Shown one piece after another: positions 53,637 through 64,000 of a DNA stretch of 64,000 nt. The position numbers and the translations under genes are program-made. Source of the DNA: Bremia lactucae (Eukaryota; Oomycota; Peronosporomycetes; Peronosporales; Peronosporaceae). The notes beneath the pieces were generated by a model. That model was not told the origin of the DNA. It did no database searches and worked only from the letters and a program-made list of their open reading frames with translations. The stretch spans positions 13,745,419-13,809,418 of the forward strand of contig NC_090610.1 of assembly GCF_004359215.1 (NCBI RefSeq). The letters are read 5' to 3'. How positions within the stretch are numbered: the stretch's first letter is position 1; every line of letters begins with the position of its first letter.

Positions 53637-53711
53637 TTGCTTATCGATGATACCCGGGGTTCCAGCGGTATCGGAAAGTCTGCTGCATTTGCTGTTTTTG
53701 GTTGGCGCGGG
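53637..53711 (+). pseudogene. P-loop scrap (GSSGIGKS)
   Basis: DDTRGSSGIGKSAAFAVFGW holds a Walker A motif, G-x4-G-K-S. Such P-loops start the NTPase-like domain of RHS and Crinkler-type proteins in oomycetes, but 25 codons cannot decide the family. Diverged copies are at 28437 and 61764. Confidence 0.4.
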
Positions 53712-53775
53712 GCTAAACCCGTGAACTTTGAGTCGACATGTCGGTGCTTAACCACTGCGCCAACGTGTGACCCCT

Positions 53776-53847
53776 GCCCCTATAGGTCAGTGGTAGAGCT
53801 CTCGCTTCGTAAGCGAAAGGTCGGTGATTCAATTCCACCTGGAGGCT
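53776..53847 (+). tRNA. tRNA-Thr(CGT)-like, diverged
   Basis: GCCCCTATAGGTCAGTGG, anticodon TTCGTAA kept; changes in the D and T stems (GGTGA/TCCACC) and acceptor. Uncertain function. Confidence 0.5.
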
Positions 53848-53943
53848 GCTTCTTGACTTTCAAGCATCAATGCTGCAAAACTGGTCAGCTTTTGATTGGA
53901 GGGTTATCTTTGCATATGCCAAAATGAGTCGTAATGGAGCTAT

Positions 53944-54520
53944 ATGGCTAAAGCTGAGGTAAAAAACCTAAACGGTAAGGAAGACCTTTATAGGACGGAT
54001 GAAATTAATGGTACGAAACCAACGGTATTCGCCCAATCCTGTGTTAGTTCCATTCTCACGAATAATGACTGCACCGAGCTGAGTAATTTGCATAGCAAAA
54101 CAGTGGCCAAGCATATTCTTCTTGTATGCCAACAATGGAAACATCTGGTCCAAGGACGACGTTAGGCAGAGGAAGTACCCGTCGCGCTATGGCCAGATAG
54201 CCCACCCCATCTCCGTCGAAAAGATTTCAGCGAAGCTGAGGCAGATGAATGCCCCACCCAGACTTGGGGAGGCAATAGCAGTAGTATCGAACGATCTGTT
54301 TAACATGCTTGAAGCCGCTGGACACATCAATGCCGGAGAAATTGGCCTGGTAAATATACTCCCGCCCGCCAGATGTCTGGGAGCTGTTAACTGGCTTCAA
54401 CGAGGATACGCAACTCATATGCCATTTGGATAGCATGCGCAACGCAAGAGTTATCCTCATTGGATGCCATGGCCAGAAGGGAGTGACAATTCTAGGCGAC
54501 AATTGCTTGGTACGTCGTCT
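53944..54520 (+). pseudogene. Unrecognised ORF, one frameshift
   Basis: AEVKNLNGKEDLYRTDEING to HSKTVAKHILL, then a shift near 54125 into YANNGNIWSKDDVRQRKYPS, RYGQIAHPISVEKISAKLRQ, LGEAIAVVSNDLFNMLEAAG and a stop at 54431. A soluble, helical look. No family recognised; no transposon signature seen. Confidence 0.35.
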
Positions 54521-54540
54521 TGCGATCTGGATGTCATGTC

Positions 54541-55057
54541 AGGAACCGATCCACGATATCGAGAGAGGCTTGTTGCCATGATCAATGAGCTGCTGGCGGG
54601 CTACCCACGACGTCTCTCAGCAGTGTCCGACCAGCGAACATGGTACTCATACGAGTCGGCGGATCCCCAGCGGTCATCGGTTGCCTCAAACTCGAAGACT
54701 GTGACGTTGGCTGGGGATCGACGCGCTCGCTTGGGACGCTGAGCTGGGACAAGTGGTGCAGCGATTCTCGTCCGAAAGTGATAGCGCTGAGTAGACGCAT
54801 TCTCGTCCGCTGGCATTGCGGGCGTTACTTGAGACACCTGCAATCACACAGCTGGAAGGGAGGGCTGCACAGATGGAGTGCTAGCCGCAGCTTCGTCCGA
54901 ACCAGCGGTCGCGCTGCTCTCACAAGCGGTCCCGTGTCGAAGATTCACAGCCGCGACGCCAAGATCAAGAGTCGGGCTCGGGCTGCCCATCACCCTTACG
55001 GGCCCTGGCGACGACCCTCTAGTCTTGACCGACACTGATTAAGTCATTTTTGGCACT
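54541..55057 (-). repeat. Repeated module with a degenerate ORF, copy 2
   Basis: Matches 30918-31400. Reverse frame from 55035: VKTRGSSPGPVRVMGSPSPT, AGSDEAAASTPSVQPSLPAV, one stop at 54844-54846, then ASTQRYHFRTRIAAPLVPAQ, RARRSPANVTVFEFEATDDR and SADSYEYHVRWS. Here EFEATDD replaces the stop-bearing copy 1 sequence. Function unknown. Confidence 0.5.
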
Positions 55058-55125
55058 TCTGTCGGCCTCGGGTACCGCACCGCGTGATCTTCCGTTTAAG
55101 AAATGAGTGGTTAACTACTGAACCA
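55058..55125 (-). other. tRNA-like element, decayed
   Basis: The reverse strand has TGGTGGTTCAGTAGTTAACC and a TAA-type loop (CTTAAAC), but the B box is gone (GGTGCGGTACC). Homologous to 31417-31487. Confidence 0.4.
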
Positions 55126-58100
55126 CCAAAGTGGCATTGATACCAGGACTGGACTTCTTTTCATATATCAAACTGGAAAGTGATAGCTGCTAATTAATGG
55201 CGCACATGGATCCGTCATGTTTGATAATACGCCAAAGGCATCATACGCAGAAAAAGAGGACCTGTAAAACTTAATTCCGACCCGCCGCACCTTAATTTCG
55301 TGATAAATTGAAAATATGATTACAACATCTCACCGGAAGTGTGGGGTGATGCATGCCGTAAAGAAGCTAGATCAATTGAATCCACCAACTCGAGAGCTGG
55401 CTTCAAGTCAAAAATTATCCCGGGTAACTTTAAAGGAAGTGCACTGAGAACGATGCCGAGTTGGCACGCATAAAGGCACCCAAAGATCGTGAGCGCTTAA
55501 GCTGGCTCGTCACAGACCGAAGCAATTATCGTTGCGTCTATCCGTACAGCCGACGTAGAGAAGCTCGGAAGTGTGCGCTAGACGTACTGTAGACGAAACG
55601 CAGAGCTGGCTCAAGAGGTATGGGCGCCCGCTGGCAAAACAGGGCGTCATTGCGCACAGTCCACATCAGATGAAGGGTGTCACAACGCGAGACCTGTCAT
55701 AAGTCGCGGATCACAACTTCATGCTCCTGCCAAGCCTGCGTAAGACCTGGCGGTCGCCGAAGGGCAATATCTAGCCACGATGGGATGGCAGCGAAAAAAT
55801 CGACCAGTCGCGAAATTGGATTGACCACAAGTCAGCTGGAAGGGCACACTCAAAAAATAAGTGCCTCTCTGATTTAACTGCATGGCATCCACCCCGGACG
55901 CAAAGATGATGTTGGGATGCGCGTCACGAAGAAATGTGAAACGCGAGCGCACCGGCAAAAGCCGAAAGGCAAGGACAAACTGCAAGTCCGCATAGATTGG
56001 AGACCGAACAGGATGTCCAAGAACTTATCTGTCTCACCCCGTTGTAGCACCTTGAATCCAGGAAAACATGGAGAGGTGCTACGTCTGTTAAAGGGCATAA
56101 GACGCTCTTGGCAAGATTAAGCTTGGCTCCGGAGCCTTCACAGTAAAATTAAACTAGATCAAGCTGCGCCTGAACACCTGAGAGCGAGCTGGATAGCAAC
56201 GTGGGATCATCCGCAAAGAAGACACTGGTGGCAGTGTGGTCGTTGGAAAGACATACACCAAGCTCCTCATGCTGCCGGAGCAGGTAACCAAGGGGTTCCA
56301 TGACCATGACAAATAGCAGTGCTGATAGCGAGCGCGCCTTGTTTGAATCCTCGGGTGGGAAAGAAAGGAGATTGAAGTGGCCATTGAATAGGAGGTCTTA
56401 TTCAGTAAGTAAAGTCGCCTCCGCAACCCGTGCGATCAAGCACTTGAAACATTTAGCTCCACTCGACCCGGTCAAACTCTTTATCAAAGCCGAGAAACAT
56501 GGCGTAGGCGGCCTCATCGAGTTCGGTCACCAGATCTTGTATACCAGCGAGAAACCTCACGTGGTGATGAAGAGACCAACGCTTGACAAAACCTTCTGGT
56601 CATCATGAATAAGATGTGGAAGAAAAGCTGAAGACGGTACGTCAGCACCTTGGACAACGCATTGACATCTACACCAATCAGCGAGATTTGTCTGAAGCTG
56701 TTGGGGCCATTACGCGAACCCTTTTTGAGTAACATGCACAGAGCTGACTTGCGTTGAGAAGGGAGGAGCTCATCACGTGTCAGCTGGTGGTTGAACACAA
56801 TGCATAGGCATTCACCAAATATATCGAGTGCAATTTGGTAAGAAACAGCAGTGAGGCCATCCATGCCTAGGCAAACTTAGCATGTGCTTTAGTGCTTCAG
56901 CGAAGTCAGCACCAGCAATGGGAGCATTAAGAATAGCTTGGTCAGCACCGGAGAGACGTTTATCAATCGTTGCCAGCAGCACCTCTCGGCTGGAGTGGCC
57001 GGTGGGTGGTAATGATCCGGCAAGACTAGCCGCATCACCCATGATTGAGCCCTAGTGTGCCCGAAACCTGGCTGAGATGTCCGCCGGGTTGCTCATAGAT
57101 GGAGCTATCAGGAGTCCGAACTTCTTCGATGCGGATCAAGCAGACGAAAGAAAAAATGAGAAGAAGTTTCGGAATTCTGAATGTGAAAGTCGGAAGCCGA
57201 GTCTTTCTTATAGCAACTAGATCGGTGCGCACAGTCCCGGTATGTCTCAAGTGCAGCATGAAACACCGATTGGGAGATACCATCGCTCTAGGAGCAATTA
57301 AATAAGGCTGCTTGGTCGGGCGTCGCACGCGCATCCACCAGCGCACCTTCCTGTTGCCGCCGCATGATGCCGCTGAAGCCGAATGGGTTTCTTACATTGT
57401 TCCCATGCTTATTCCGGATTGGATGCAATGCGAGGATTTTTAAGCGCCTGCTGTACAGCACCGCGGATGACATCGAACACGTCGAGATACTGTATAAGAT
57501 ATTCAGGAAATCGCCAGTACCCATATCCTTGGGGCTGAGCTAAGGACTTCAATGTTACTGTGTGCCAAATGGTCACCAGCGCCCTTTGGATCAAAGTAGG
57601 TCGAATCCCCGTATAACGCGTTGCAAAAATCCGTCGATAATAGAGCGTAGTCCAGCCGGTTCAGTCGTGGCTGTGGACAAGTGTACAGGCGCCTTCTTGA
57701 GTGATGAATGTGCCAGGCGTCGACGACTCTTAACTGACCCAGCCAGTCCATACACGCGCTGCGGCCTGGACGAGTGACCAATCGTGGCTGTGCCGAGTTA
57801 AGGCTAGGATTAAGTGTTCAAGTCACCGAGGATAATGTGCGTCGTATGATCTTCAAAGCTATTGACAGGGAGACGATTAAAAAATACAGCTTTGTCGTGA
57901 GCTTCCGCCGGTGAGTATACGTTGTTGACGTACACTGGGGTACTATTGACCACTACTCGGACGACGAGATAGCGATCCGGGGCAGTCAATTCACGAAGTT
58001 CTGCTGCCGTGTCAAAACCTGGAAAATCGGGTCAGAAAAGAGTAAGGACGCCTTCAGACCGGTGCATCGTCCGCGATGTGCTGACTGCGCCTGGATCGCT

Positions 58101-58335
58101 AACGAGTATTTTATGCGTGAATCAAGTGTGAAGGTTAAACTGGAAGATGGACAGGTGGTGATTATCAGGGAGCTTGGTCTCCTGGATGCAGGAAAAGCTT
58201 AATTGGGAGAGCAGGTGTTCGCTCTTCTTGATACCGTTCGTATTGACGGTAAGCAAAGTGAAATTCTGCCACACGACCGCAGTCAAATCCATTCGTGCAA
58301 CCACCTTAGCGGCGTGTTGAAAGCGGCCTGCCACA
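55126..58335 (-). pseudogene. LINE ORF2, reverse: endonuclease to zinc finger region
   Basis: The N-terminal endonuclease starts at about 58290 (NFTLLTVNTNGIKKSEHLLS, then SFSCIQETKL, the Glu of the EEP fold). Its end is at 57700-57600 (RLNRLDYALLSTDF and GAGDHLAHSNIEV, matching the R-D-Y/SDH core with H kept). RT blocks: KKGSRNGPNSFRQISLIGVD (about 56720), DDPTLLSSSLSGVQAQLDL (about 56180), then FVLAFRLLPVRSRFTFL (55985). Many shifts; inactive. The 3' region (55126-55700) matches 31490-31930. Confidence 0.75.
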
Positions 58336-60500
58336 AGGACCGGCCGGTCCTCCGATTTTTAAAGCTGAAGCACCTCCTCGTTCTCAGGGAAGAAGCGTCC
58401 GCAGCCGCAGTCACGAAGATTTTCGAGGCCATCGAGCATTTCTCCTTGCCATTGACTTGCTTCTAGATCGTGATGCATTGTATGCCGATGGGTGAGCGAA
58501 GAAGGACCAGAAGCATGTTGGGGTGGAGAAGACGGAGGTTGTGTGCCGGTATCCAGGGAACCGATCAACCTGTTAATCGTTGGAGCCAGTAGTCCTTCTT
58601 AAACATCGGAGGCGCTGTGCACATCAACATCCGCGCAAAAAGCGATGGTGCTCTGGTTGTGCGTACGATAGTAGCTAGAGCGGGGTTCGCATACCGTCTC
58701 TTTAGTGCACTGAAGCACACCATCGCGTGTCTTGGGCACCGTTGCTGCCGAAGAAATTTACTCATCTACGAGCAAACGTGGTGGAGTCGGTAGAAGCAGC
58801 CACGATTTATTATGTGGAGCTGTGCCATTAGTGACGTTGGGGCTGATCTCACGCATCTCTCGCAGAAGTGCAGTTTTGAACGACAAAGGAGCCCTGACGG
58901 AGCTCGTGTAAGTCAGCGAATCAGGATTATTAGACGTATGAAGCGACTTCTGTATGCCGCTCACCATGGCGTCCGCTGCAGCAAAACAGCCGGGAAAGTA
59001 AGGAGCTGAAGATTAGCCGTCTTCTCTGCCGCTATTATCTCGCTGATGATCTCCTTGATTGGAGTAGGCACCTTGGATTTCACCACCTCGGTGTGGTTTT
59101 TGGTAAGAAAGTGGCTAACTTCCTTTATTGCAGTCAGGTCGCGAGGAGAGTGAACCTTTTGCGGTACGGTCTGGTGCCGTGGGATTTCCACTTCATCGAC
59201 CTTCGCTGGGCAGCAATCAAACTCGACTCCCACACTGCCTAGAATGTCAAAATTGTTGCTTGTTGTGAGACCAGCGAAAGGCTTTAGACGAGACTTCATC
59301 AACATGTTGGCAAAATCATCATCCGCGCGAGAACGTTTGCCCTTGCGCTTGCCTTCGGTCACACGAGCCAATGCAGATTCAGTAGCCGGGACGGTTTGTG
59401 GTGGGGGCATAAGGAGCTGAGAGTTATTCAAACTGCTTGGAGGCGACACTACCTGTAATTTCGCAGTGTCTAGAAATAATTCACTGGGCGTTGTATTCCC
59501 AGGAGGCTGCAGCAGGGACTACCCAGATATCGTGGATGCACCAGCACGAATAGATCTCTGTTACGAAGTCTCTAACCAGCCAGTGCGTACCACAACAGCA
59601 AATGAAGGGTGAGGTGCACTGGCACTCGGCATGGTAGAAGGAGTCGAAGACCGTGGGGCAGCAGTTGCCTTGAGGTCGAGTGCATGGATAGAACGGTGCC
59701 CGTACGCCAGTGTATGAGCCGGGAATGGCGAATTTTTTTGCGAGAACCGGGTAGACCCTGCCATCGAACACAAGTTGATGGCAGGCGGTTCCACTCACAA
59801 CAAGTTTGGGTAGGCAATGGCTTGACCGGAAGTTCATATGCCAGGTGGCGGTAATAAAGACCGCATCCAAATTCACATCACGAAAAGTGCCATAAAGCGG
59901 CTGTGCTCCAAGTTCAAAGAAGGTTGCAGTATGAGGTCTGCGTCAAAGTCACTATCGACGCTCGACACATCGAGGAAGAAGCGTTCGGCGAGAATGTCAA
60001 AGTCGCCGAAATGATATTTGCCGCCAAGGATCTTAACTGCTTGGTCGGCTAGACTTTGGCATGCGTCTCGAGTCTTCACCTTGACCCGGAGGTTTCCGCC
60101 AGGCGTCTTAGTTAGCTGAACGAGTTTATGTAGTTCAATTTGCTGGCTAACGATGGGGTTGCCATGGTCCTTCAGCAACGATGCAAGGATTTTGCTCGGC
60201 GGGAACGCTGAAATGCCTGGCCAGTCTCAATGACCATGACAAAGCGCCCCCGAGGCAAAACATTCGAGCGAGCGCGGCCAATGGAGGCGGCAAGCTGACT
60301 CCAGTCGCCACCGGATGCATAAAGGGCCTCGATGGCTTAAATGTTCACAGCCTTGGGCCGAGGCATCTCGACACGTGGCGAGGCGGATGCTCCAACGGTG
60401 TCACGACGGATCACCGTTGAGCGCTGGAGCAAGGCACGAAGCGTCGACGTACGCGAGGATTCGTGTGCAGTCGACCGTGTGTCATCAGCAGCAGAGAAAC
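58336..60500 (-). pseudogene. LINE ORF1, reverse
   Basis: Upstream of ORF2 on the same strand. From about 60180: KDHGNPIVSQQIELHKLVQL, GGNLRVKVKTRDACQSLADQ and GKYHFGDFDILAERFFLDVS, then SGTACHQLVFDGRVYPVLAK and a Cys-rich stretch (CQCTSPFICCCG, about 59610). After that come a Lys/Arg-rich nuclear-type stretch (RVTEGKRKGKRSRADDDFAN, about 59340) and a C-terminus to 58961. The general plan (RNA-binding part, Cys motif, basic part) fits LINE ORF1. Frames change several times. The 5' end holds the palindrome. Confidence 0.55.
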
Positions 60501-60521
60501 GCGCAGCCCTAGCATGGGTGA

Positions 60522-60836
60522 GTGGAGTGTCTTGGCGTAGAAAGTGTCAGACAGCCCATCCTCGCCAGGATCCAGTAGAGTATGTGGCTGGTGCACAAAC
60601 GGTGCACGCTGCTGCACGACCATACCATCGCCAAATTCCGAAGACAACTCAGCGGATCCGGATTCACAGGAACTAGTAGACAGTAGATTCGAGGATCCGG
60701 ATCCGCTGAGTTGTCTTCGGAATTTGGCGATGGTATGGTCGTGCAGCAGCGTGCACCGTTTGTGCACCAGCCACATACTCTACTAAATCCTGGCGAGGAT
60801 GGGCTGTCTGACACTTTCTACGCCAAGACACTCCAC
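60522..60836. repeat. 141-bp-arm palindrome, 33-nt spacer
   Basis: 60522-60662 and 60696-60836 are reverse complements with only two mismatches (CCAGGATCCAG against CTAAATCCTGG). The spacer is 60663-60695. Both arms read as the LINE ORF1 start (EFGDGMVVQQRAPFVHQPHT). Confidence 0.9.
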
Positions 60837-60850
60837 CCGTCCTTCAAAGT

Positions 60851-60931
60851 GACAGCTTGGCCGAGTGGTAAAGACGTTTGCCTGCTTGGCTAATGGGGCC
60901 ACCCACGTGGGCTCGAATCTCACGGCTGTCG
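60851..60931 (+). tRNA. tRNA-Ser(GCT), diverged
   Basis: Acceptor GACAGCT with GGCTGTC and loop CTGCTTG (GCT kept). D arm AAGACG and the anticodon stem are altered. TTTT follows. Possibly a pseudogene. Confidence 0.55.
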
Positions 60932-61121
60932 TTTTCCGTTGTGTCATGCCGCATTATAAAGTCCTTAACGTTCGCTCGGCAGGTCTGTTAGGAATGAAAG
61001 GAGCGTGCCTTCGCGTGGGTATACAGCTGGAATGCTGCCTGGGGTACGATTATCCTAAAAAAGTAGTTCTGGATGAGTCGTCTAAGAATCATATATATAG
61101 GCGGAAAATGGATTTAGGGAA

Positions 61122-61225
61122 GGAACCACATCGGTGGTCATTCGTAAGAATTAGAACGATACAGAGAAGATTAGCATGGCCCCTGCGCAAGGATAATACG
61201 CACTATCGAGAGGTATCGCACTTTT
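61122..61225 (+). ncRNA. U6 snRNA, diverged copy
   Basis: ACAGAGA and AGCATGGCCCCTGCGCAAGG are kept, but the 5' hairpin is altered (ACCACATCGGTGGT still pairs) and the 3' part reads ATAATACGCACTATCGAGAGG. One base shorter. A variant or a pseudogene. Confidence 0.7.
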
Positions 61226-61369
61226 CATTCCATGCCTGTTATTCGAATACTTGTCTCGTGGCACGGTCGCACAGAGAGGAAACTCGCTCAGGAGACGACG
61301 GCGTTGATGCTTTATCTTGCACAGTTCTCCTCTGGAAAAGTAATAGAAGTACTGGGAAAACTTTTGACT

Positions 61370-61441
61370 TGAGGGGAGAGGGTATCCTACCCCCGACCGC
61401 TGGGTCCGGAATCCAGCGCTCTACTACTGAGCTATTTTCCC
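61370..61441 (-). pseudogene. tRNA-Trp pseudogene (anticodon CCG)
   Basis: Same defects as 28043-28114: CCG loop, broken B box. Confidence 0.75.
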
Positions 61442-61609
61442 GCCCTGACTTGAAAGAAAGTAATAGTTATAAATTATCGGGTTTGCGATCGCTCCTGATG
61501 AATTCGTCGACCTGAGGTAGCTCTTGTGGAGAGTATTTCCCCTGTGTTGTGGCTGTCCCTAGACCGTATATCTATGTTCTGTTTGTAATTTAGCAAACTT
61601 TTTTTATAT

Positions 61610-61634
61610 GCCCCTATAGCTCAGTTGAAAGACG
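61610..61634 (+). pseudogene. tRNA-Thr 5' stub
   Basis: Same stub as at 28283, opening the insert of the long unit. Confidence 0.7.
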
Positions 61635-61899
61635 GTCGTATATTTATCGTTCACACAACCTATGCCTACTCGGCTTTAGCAAAAATACTCTACAACTCAT
61701 CCGTTTCAATCGGATTTTCTTTCAGTCTTTAATTCTGTTTTTATCTAGCCCTGGAGCTTATCTGTGCTTTACGATACCCGGGATCTCAGAGGTATCGGAA
61801 AGTCTACTGCATTTGCTGCTTTGATTGGCGTCGGGTTTGAATCCGTGACCTTTAAGTCGACATGTCGGTAATTGACCACTGCTTCAGGGTGGTAACCCT

Positions 61900-61971
61900 G
61901 TCCCTATAGGTCAGTGATAGAGCACTCGCTTCGTAAGCGAAAGGTCGGTGGTTCAATCGCGCCTGGAGGCT
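61900..61971 (+). tRNA. tRNA-Thr(CGT), diverged copy
   Basis: Equal to 28573-28644, with the same acceptor and T-stem changes. Confidence 0.5.
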
Positions 61972-62568
61972 GTTCTTGACTTTCGAGCATCAATGCTTCA
62001 ATACTGGTCAATTTTTGATTGGAGGGTCCTATACTCACTCTTTTTGAATTATGCTTACTATCATCAATACGAGATAATTGTACGTTCATTACGCCACGCT
62101 CTTGTTGCATCGGACAATACGATGCTGTACTTTCGTTGGGGCTGGCTACATTTTTATGTCGATGTCATCTTGACAACACACGCAAGATGATGTATGTACA
62201 TAGTACCGCGCACAGTCACGATGCGTATCGTTAAATTCTCGAAGTACCAAACACCCGCCGCAGAATATTCATCTAGCTCGCGTCATTTATTGCGCTATTC
62301 GTTCATCCTTATTATCCTTCGCTGCTTTTGTACAAGGGTACCATGCGATCAGAGTTTACAAGACCAATAAGTTTGCGTGCATCAAATGCGCTTGTAAAGG
62401 CGTGAATTCGCTATAGCCGGTGGAACAACGTACGTTTATGTCGATTTGGCTTTGCGAGATAGGCAAATGCAAGCAAGAGAAAAATATATTGCCTCGTATG
62501 CTCGCATGCTTCATTTGGTCTGGTTTATAGTATTTGTTGAAGCTTGCTGTTGAAAAAGATTGGTCAAA

Positions 62569-62649
62569 GACAGCTTGGCCGAGTGGTTAAGGCGTTAGCC
62601 TGCTAAGTTAATGGGGTAACCCGCGTGAGTTCGAATCTCACAGCTGTCG
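62569..62649 (+). tRNA. tRNA-Ser(GCT)
   Basis: Same sequence as 27521-27601, with TTTT after the discriminator. Confidence 0.92.
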
Positions 62650-62842
62650 TTTTCTGTTGTGATATGCCGCTTCATAAAGTCCTTAATGTTCGCTTTGCGG
62701 GTCTGTTAGGAATCGAAAGGAGCGTGCCTCCGCCTTGGTATACAGCTGGAATGCTGCCTGGAATACGGCCTCATCCTAAGAAAATAGTTATGGATGAGTC
62801 GTCAAAGAATCATATATATAGGCGGAAAATAGAAATAGGGTA

Positions 62843-62867
62843 GGAACCACTTCGGTGGTCATCCGTA

Positions 62868-62898
<31 letters not shown>

Positions 62899-62947
62899 GG
62901 CCCCTGCGCAAGGATGACACGCATAAATCGAGAAGTATCGCACTTTT
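62843..62947 (+). ncRNA. U6 snRNA
   Basis: Same 105-nt sequence as copies 1-3, with TATA at 62812-62822. Confidence 0.95.
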
Positions 62948-63090
62948 CATTTCACGCCTGTAATTGGGCGACTAGTCTGATGAAACGGTCGCACAGCGAG
63001 GAAACTCGCGAGGAGACGTCAGCGATGATGCTTTATCTTGTACAGCTCTCCTGTGGAGGAGTGATAGAGGTACTGGCAAAACTCTTGACT

Positions 63091-63162
63091 TGAGGGAAGA
63101 GGGGATCGAACCCCCGACCGCTGGGTCTGGAATCCAGCGCTCTACCACTGAGCTATTCCCCC
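63091..63162 (-). tRNA. tRNA-Trp(CCA)
   Basis: Same as 26618-26689. Confidence 0.75.
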
Positions 63163-63334
63163 GCCCTGACTTGAAAGAAAGTCATACTTATAAAATCATC
63201 GGATTTGCGATCGCTCTTATTGAATTCGGCTACCTGAGGTAGCTCTTGTGGAGAGTATTACTCTGTGTTGTGGCTGTCCCTAAACCATGTTTCTATGTTG
63301 TCAATACAGTTTAGCAACCCCGATTTTAACTTGT

Positions 63335-63406
63335 GCCCCTATAGCTCAGTGGTAGAGCACTCGCTTCGTAAGCGAAAGGTCGGTGGTTCAATCCCGCCTG
63401 GGGGCT
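63335..63406 (+). tRNA. tRNA-Thr(CGT)
   Basis: Same as 26862-26933, with an intact GCCCCTA acceptor. Confidence 0.85.
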
Positions 63407-63993
63407 GCTTTTGACTTTTGCTTCAATACTGGTCAATTTTTGATTGGAGGGTCCTATACTCACTCTTTTTGAATTATGCTTACTATCATCAATACGAGAT
63501 AATTGTACGTTCATTACGCCACGCTCTTGTTGCATCGGACAATACGATGCTGTACTTTCGTTGGGGCTGGCTACATTTTTATGTCGATGTCATCTTGACA
63601 ACACACGCAAGATGATGTATGTACATAGTACCGCGCACAGTCACGATGCGTATCGTTAAATTCTCGAAGTACCAAACACCCGCCGCAGAATATTCATCTA
63701 GCTCGCGTCATTTATTGCGCTATTCGTTCATCCTTATTATCCTTCGCTGCTTTTGTACAAGGGTACCATGCGATCAGAGTTTACAAGACCAATAAGTTTG
63801 CGTGCATCAAATGCGCTTGTAAAGGCGTGAATTCGCTATAGCCGGTGGAACAACGTACGTTTATGTCGATTTGGCTTTGCGAGATAGGCAAATGCAAGCA
63901 AGAGAAAAATATATTGCCTCGTATGCTCGCATGCTTCATTTGGTCTGGTTTATAGTATTTGTTGAAGCTTGCTGTTGAAAAAGATTGGTCAAA

Positions 63994-64000
63994 GACAGCT
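63994..64000 (+). tRNA. tRNA-Ser start, cut by window end
   Basis: GACAGCT at the exact 1425-bp spacing from 62569. Confidence 0.6.

Larger units (their letters stand above)
53041..53900. repeat. Array fragment of the long-unit type, split by a gypsy piece
   Basis: The order GAGCTATTCCCCC (tRNA-Trp 5' end with a C run expanded to 12), the 53077-53230 spacer, a tRNA-Thr stub (53237-53262), then TTTGACAAAAATT. A gypsy piece (53315-53590) interrupts, and the P-loop scrap and a whole tRNA-Thr follow, as in 28110-28650. Confidence 0.75.
60851..64000. repeat. Tandem tRNA/U6 array 2 (runs past window end)
   Basis: Same order as array 1. From about 61287 to 64000 every gene sits exactly 33,327 bp from its partner in 27960-30673, with only scattered single-base differences. 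The first unit (60851-61286) is more diverged. Confidence 0.9.

Overview
This window looks like a repeat-choked nuclear region of a filamentous eukaryote, most likely an oomycete of the Phytophthora / downy-mildew group. That assignment is inference. It rests on chromodomain-bearing Ty3/gypsy polyproteins of the kind common in those genomes, copia and LINE-type elements, short 72-84 bp GT-AG introns, and U6/tRNA clusters. There are no bacterial features.

Layout from left to right. 1-974: gypsy LTRs and the edge of a gag gene. 1259-2247: the one gene that looks intact, a four-exon, 249-residue, four-helix membrane protein lying between inverted LTR pieces. 2644-9246: gypsy family A element (copy 1), decayed, on the + strand. 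9700-11130: two broken copia pieces in opposite orientation. 11139-17860: gypsy family B LTRs and two head-to-head gag-protease units. 17925-24240: gypsy A copy 3, heavily decayed. 24245-26197: 3' part of a LINE. 26198-30917: a tandem array of roughly 1.4-1.7 kb units, each with tRNA-Ser, U6 snRNA, tRNA-Trp (reverse) and tRNA-Thr. 30918-32645: LINE pieces. 32667-37482: a nearly complete but frame-broken copia element with both LTRs. 37483-40017: LTR fragments and a gypsy gag start. 40716-45906: gypsy A copy 2. 46949-52680: two LINE bodies around a tRNA-Thr relic. 53041-53900: another array fragment. 54541-60500: a repeated module and a reverse LINE with both ORFs. 60522-60836: a 141-bp-arm palindrome. 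60851-64000: a second tRNA/U6 array that continues past the window.

Apart from the membrane protein gene, the likely functional content is RNA genes: five intact U6 genes (four matching, one divergent) and tRNA-Ser(GCT), tRNA-Thr(CGT) and tRNA-Trp(CCA) sets. The rest is a graveyard of transposons in nested and inverted order. The strongest unexplained signals are four. First, a reverse-strand ORF is kept between the chromodomain and the 3' LTR in every gypsy A copy. Second, tRNA-like A/B boxes at exact tRNA spacing lie inside a copia LTR whose primer site matches the initiator tRNA anticodon arm. Third, the tandem tRNA/U6 array reappears 33,327 bp away without a gap. Fourth, there is the long palindrome at the boundary of the second array.
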